Origin: Myrmaecium sp. VS I D KN 1
Lineage: Eukaryota > Ascomycota > Dothideomycetes > Valsariales > Valsariaceae
Length of the DNA stretch: 64,000 nt
Reading direction: 5' to 3'
Assembly: GCA_019775845.1 (NCBI GenBank)
Contig: JADQAV010000035.1
Span: 124,001 to 188,000, forward strand
Made by a program: the position numbers and the translations under genes. Below the pieces are notes generated by a model. That model saw nothing but the letters and a program-made list of their open reading frames with translations, did not search any database and was not told the DNA's origin. Of the stretch, positions 60,036-64,000 are shown piece after piece. Numbering within the stretch: the first letter of the stretch is position 1; each line of letters starts with the position of its first letter.

Positions 60036-60658
60036 TGTAAAAATCCTGGCTGGGCAGCTGCCATCGTCGTCCCGTCGTCTCACAGGCCAACGCACCTGCC
60101 TTGCATGCTTCCATGCGATCTCGAACGTTGTTCCTGTTGCTGCTGCTGGTGGCACAACAAGCACCATCCCACATCGATCCCAGATCCTTTTCCCCTTCCC
60201 CCAGCTGTCTCACCTGAGAATCAGTTCAACACTCCCCCCGGATATTCTCCCTCTCTCCACGGGGAAAACCGGTTCGAGGTTCAGGTGGGGAGGAAGCTAT
60301 GTACAAGTCAAGTTGGTGTTTGAAGAATCGGATAGACGGCATCCAGAGTAGTACAGGTAGGTGGAGGAACTTCTTCCGCTTTTCCCAATATTTTCAGCCA
60401 CTGTTTGCGTGTGAATTCGCCTTTCTCCACAGCGGCTTCTCGCCACATCCCACCCACAGAAGGGCTTCTGATAAGAAGGAGTGGAGGGGCCGACGGGGAG
60501 AGGAGGGGGCAGGCTCACAGACGGGCAGACAGCCACTCAGCCACAAAGGCAGACAGACAGGCACGGATAATAGGCACCGGGTACAGGCACGGGAACGGCC
60601 CGGGCATCCAACCACAACCAAGCACCTGCACGGAAGCACGAGGAAATTGGGCTGGGAG

Positions 60659-60678
60659 CGCGCGCGCGCGCGCGCGCG
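60659..60678. repeat. (GC)n alternating tract
   Basis: About ten GC dinucleotides, a sequence able to adopt Z-DNA, between the poly-G tract and a TTTAATATTTTA A/T-rich box at about 60,726-60,737. Confidence 0.85.
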
Positions 60679-62055
60679 GCCGTTCAACTTACTGGTTGAT
60701 GCCCGGAAATAAAAGTGGCGCGGGATTTTAATATTTTAGAGGGGGAGGGATCGGCGTGCTGATCCTCCACGGCCACCGTTATCGGTCGCTTGCGTTTGCG
60801 TTTGCAGGAGGTCTTTTCCTCTTTCGCTTTTCCATTAGGAGTACGGAGTACCTTTTCTTGCGACTTTTGATAGGGAGCGGTGGGTTGGTCTACCTATCTA
60901 TCCATCCAGTCGTGAGCGTCGCGGTTCATGGGGGAGGAGGCGACTGTGATTTCTCTCTCCCTTGCTGATGCGCATGATCATCGATCATGAAGCAGCACTC
61001 CTGAAACTTGTTACGCCCTTGGGCTGGGAGATGGCAATTCAGCAGCGCAAAGGAGAACTGCGATCGATCTGATTTGGCAGGTGGTGAGAGAGCCAACGAA
61101 GGCTCTTAAAAAATCTGGCGTGGCACATGCGCATGCGCATGAATTCGAAGGTATCCAGCCTGTCGGTTTCGCTTTGGTGCCCACATACCCACACAGGCAA
61201 CGCGGACCATGCTGCTGTCGCAACGGCAGCGCGTCTTGTCTTCGTGATTCAGGTTTGTCACAAGGAATCTTGGACAGGCACATGAGAGAGTTGGTTTCAT
61301 GCTTTGCTACTACTGTAGGACTTCTGTCAAATCATGCATGGAAGGTGAGCAATGGACAGCAGCTCAAGGTCCAAGCGATTTCGACTTTTCCCCAGCCGCT
61401 TTCTCCTGTTGCTTTCTCCACTCTACTGGAGTAGGTACAACCTTAAGTACTTACGCACAACGTTTATCAACCCGAACTTGCTTCCAAGCGGCAGACTTCG
61501 AGATAAGTAGCCTAGCACTTGGTATTGCGTACTGCAACGCTTGCGACTTTGAACCGGATGGATGAGCGATTGATATCGTTTCGATGGTAGATAGGACTGC
61601 GGAAGCGTCACAGATCGCTTCAACAGCGTTCTGCCGGTGCTTTCGTCCAACCCTATCCGTACTCAGCATAAAGCCTCGCCGGTCAGCATGAACAGGTTGG
61701 TATCGGGTTGATTCGTAGCAGCAGTTGCTTCGGACGAGGCCGTCAGTTACGAACGGGATGATGATGACTTATTGAGCGATTGCGCCCGCTGAGGAAGCGT
61801 GGGCGGGTGGCTGACCTCCTGCCATGCCGGAAGAACCCGAGTGGCTGTGTATGTGGCGCAGAGGTCAAGCTGACTGTTTATATGACAACGTCATCATCCG
61901 CTCTCCCATCCCGTGCCGTTCGGGCGGCCATCCGAATGGACAGCCTGAACTTGGAACTTGGAAGCTGAGGTGAAACCCGACCCGACCCGATCGGATCAAC
62001 ATCTCTCCACCTCCATGCATCTTATCCCATCCCGGTTGTACCACCACGACACCTC

Positions 62056-63885
62056 ATGGAGTCCCCCCGTCGTCCCTACCATGATGCCATCGAACTCGAT
62101 ACCTACACCGACAACGACAACAACAACAACGCCGACGACGACGATGACGAGCCCGACTCTCCGCTTCCGCTTCCCGTCACCGCCGCCGACGACACGGACA
62201 ACGAACCGTGGCATTTCCGCTCCCGCCGCCTCCCCCGCTGGCTGCGACCGCCGCACGCCCACCGCGCCCGCTGGCGCCGCCTCCTCCACGGCCTGCTCGT
62301 CCTGCTGAAGCCCCGACTCACATGGCGGTACCTCCTCGCCGCCCTCGTCGTCCTCTACATCCTGTACTGCTACCTGCGCGACTCGCCGCTGCTGGCCTCC
62401 AAGCTGCCGGCGCGGTACTCGGGCGCGCACGCCGTGGGCACCGTCGACGTCGAGGTCCCCGTCGCGAAGCCCCGGAACGTCAGCGCGACCGTGCTGAAGG
62501 CCTCCGGCCAGCCGGCTTTCGCCCTCGAGACCGTCCTCTTCTCGGTATACTATCCGGCGGCCAAGACGGCCCGCTCCACCCGCCCGAAGCATCCGTGGAT
62601 CCCGCGACCCATCTCCCTCACCGCGGAGGGATACGCGAAAGTCGCCGGGCTGAATAATTTCGTCACGCGGCCCCTTTTCACGGTGCTGCTGTGGGCGTTG
62701 GGTGGCAGCATCACAATCCCGGCTCAGGTCGACGTGCCGTTGCTTGGGTCGGGCGAGGAGAAGGACAACAACACGGAGGCGTTCCCGGTCATGGTGTTTT
62801 CGCACGGCATGGCCAGTTCACGGACGGACTACACGCATTACTGCGGCGAGCTAGCGAGCCGCGGCATCGTCGTCGCCGCCATCGAGCACCGCGACGGTAG
62901 CTGTCCGGGCTCAGTTGTGATGCGGCCCGGAGGCAAAGCACGGAGCGTGCTGCCTATCCTGGAAGAGGAGGTGATGGCCGAGCAGCCCATGACGACGGAG
63001 CAGTTCAAGAAGGAGCAGCTCGCCTTCCGGGAGGCAGAGATCCTCGAAACCATCGCCGTGCTACGCACGCTCAACGCGGGTGAAGGCCCCGTCGTCTTCG
63101 CCGCTAACCTCCGTAAGGAAGGCACGCACTTCGCCACCTGGCGCAACCGCCTCGACTTCGCCCACCTCGTCATCGGCGGGCACTCCTACGGCGCCACCGG
63201 CGCACTTCAAGCACTCCGCAACACCTCCTCCTCCTCCTCCTCCTCCTCCTCCTCCTCCTCCTCCTCCTCCTCCCCCAACTCCCCCAACTCCCCCAACTTC
63301 ACCAACCCCATCCCCGCCGGCGGCATCATCCTGGACCCAGGCAAGCACAGCGGGCCCCTCAACCCGGACGTCGCCGTGCCCCTCCTCGTCGTGCACTCGG
63401 CCTCCTGGTCGCGCGCGCACAGCGTCTTCTACGGGCGGCCGCACTTCGACGCCGTGCGCGACCTGGTCCGTCGCGTGCGCGCCCGCGTCGGCGCCGCCTG
63501 GTTCCTGACCAGCTTGGGCACGAGCCACCCCTCCGTGACGGATGCGCCGCTCATCGAACCCTTGCTGTTGCGCTGGACGACGGGGGCCACGGTCGATGTG
63601 GTGGAGGGACTGCGCGAGTATGTTAAGGTTTCCGATGACTTTTTTGGGTTTTTGAGGGACGGTGTGCGGCGCGGGGTGTTGGCGGAGGGCGTGAGTCATG
63701 AGAGGTTTGGTGTGCCGGTTCAGGAGGATGGGGAGGATGGGGAGGGGGAGGAGGGCGATGGGGGGATGGGGCAGGGGGAGGGGAGTGTGGGCAGGCCGTT
63801 GCCGAAGGAGATTGCGAAGTTTTGGGAGGTGCATGTTGCGCCGCCTGTTGAGGAGGAGATGGAGAAGGAGAAGGATGGGATGTAG
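62056..63885 (+). CDS. PAF-acetylhydrolase-type esterase, membrane anchored
   Basis: A single-exon gene for 609 aa. An acidic, Asn/Asp-rich N-terminus precedes one hydrophobic helix (YLLAALVVLYILYCYL, about 92-107), so a type II membrane protein is likely. The alpha/beta-hydrolase part follows the group VII phospholipase A2 family: an oxyanion region FPVMVFSHGMASSRTDY, nucleophile Ser near 377 (IGGHSYGATG), Asp near 427 (IILDPGKHSG) and His near 491 (LGTSHPSVTDAP). Between Ser and Asp lies a 16-Ser run coded by (TCC)16, plus a PNSPNSPNF repeat, which probably makes a surface loop. The C-terminus is Gly/Glu-rich. Expected activity is release of short acyl chains from phospholipids. The nearest named relative class is 1-alkyl-2-acetylglycerophosphocholine esterase. 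Confidence 0.88.
   Translation: MESPRRPYHDAIELDTYTDNDNNNNADDDDDEPDSPLPLPVTAADDTDNEPWHFRSRRLPRWLRPPHAHRARWRRLLHGLLVLLKPRLTWRYLLAALVVLYILYCYLRDSPLLASKLPARYSGAHAVGTVDVEVPVAKPRNVSATVLKASGQPAFALETVLFSVYYPAAKTARSTRPKHPWIPRPISLTAEGYAKVAGLNNFVTRPLFTVLLWALGGSITIPAQVDVPLLGSGEEKDNNTEAFPVMVFSHGMASSRTDYTHYCGELASRGIVVAAIEHRDGSCPGSVVMRPGGKARSVLPILEEEVMAEQPMTTEQFKKEQLAFREAEILETIAVLRTLNAGEGPVVFAANLRKEGTHFATWRNRLDFAHLVIGGHSYGATGALQALRNTSSSSSSSSSSSSSSSSPNSPNSPNFTNPIPAGGIILDPGKHSGPLNPDVAVPLLVVHSASWSRAHSVFYGRPHFDAVRDLVRRVRARVGAAWFLTSLGTSHPSVTDAPLIEPLLLRWTTGATVDVVEGLREYVKVSDDFFGFLRDGVRRGVLAEGVSHERFGVPVQEDGEDGEGEEGDGGMGQGEGSVGRPLPKEIAKFWEVHVAPPVEEEMEKEKDGM
63226..63273 (+). repeat. (TCC)16 serine-coding microsatellite
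   Basis: Sixteen perfect TCC codons inside the PAF-acetylhydrolase-type gene. It is in frame and likely length-variable. Confidence 0.95.
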
Positions 63886-64000
63886 AGGAGGAGTTGTAGA
63901 GGAGGAGTGTTTGGGCGTTGCGAGTGCTTAGGGAGAGGGTTTATGTCGGTGGCATTTGTATTCCTTTTTATTGTTTAATTTAGCATCGCAGCTTCGATAT

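Larger units (their letters stand above)
59383..62055. other. Long intergenic region with homopolymer and dinucleotide tracts
   Basis: About 2.7 kb without a recognised gene. It contains a run of roughly 25 G from 60,011 and a (GC)n alternating tract at about 60,659-60,678. TTGG/TTGC tetramer runs occur at 59,410-59,590, in the leader of the small minus-strand gene. A catgcgcatgcgcatg palindromic stretch lies near 61,126-61,141. Confidence 0.5.

Noticed and set aside
60255-60285. tRNA-like ggttcgagg box
   Set aside because: No matching A-box, acceptor stem or anticodon arm at the right spacing.

Overview
The window looks like nuclear DNA of a filamentous ascomycete (Pezizomycotina). The genes carry short GT-AG introns of about 48-113 nt with CTAAC-type branch sites. 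The gene families are typically fungal: Zn2Cys6 regulators, DHA1-type MFS carriers, a GH17 glucanase and a Goodbye-type STAND NTPase. A TA-saturated block of dead retroelements looks like the product of repeat-induced point mutation (RIP). Species cannot be assigned from the sequence alone. Coding starts were set on ATG and introns were chosen so that exon sums stay in frame.

Region 1 (1-12,790) is an AT-rich fossil block without host genes. A minus-strand Ty3/gypsy relic (1-2,199 and 7,979-about 9,900) is interrupted by a second minus-strand Ty3/gypsy relic (2,205-7,973). The inner copy has about 213/225-nt LTRs and a GATAG target duplication. A plus-strand Ty1/copia fragment follows (about 10,430-11,850). 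The block ends abruptly about 30-40 bp from the stop codon of the first host gene.

Region 2 (12,819-31,673) holds a TTC36-type TPR gene and the 4-hydroxyphenylpyruvate dioxygenase gene, arranged head to head over a 717-bp shared promoter. It also holds a secreted GH17 glucanase fused to a But2-type C-terminal domain, an unassigned fungal protein, a GNAT acetyltransferase, an MFS carrier and a possible small orphan gene, separated by long non-coding stretches.

Region 3 (31,674-43,029) is read from the minus strand: a decayed STAND NTPase/TPR gene, a glycosylated polytopic membrane protein, an MHR-only transcription factor and a Zn2Cys6-only transcription factor.

Region 4 (43,494-53,824) looks like a small metabolic cluster: a Zn2Cys6/MHR regulator, a cytochrome P450, an MFS exporter and an amidase-signature hydrolase, with no polyketide, peptide or terpene synthase. 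A second, partial copy of the amidase 3' end lies 2.4 kb further on, beside minisatellites.

Region 5 (55,439-64,000) holds a small proline-rich protein, another Zn2Cys6 regulator, a small basic-tailed protein and a membrane-anchored PAF-acetylhydrolase-type esterase.

The most interesting observation is the divergent TTC36-HPPD pair. In mammals TTC36 is reported to stabilise HPD, so the fungal gene arrangement independently links the same two proteins.
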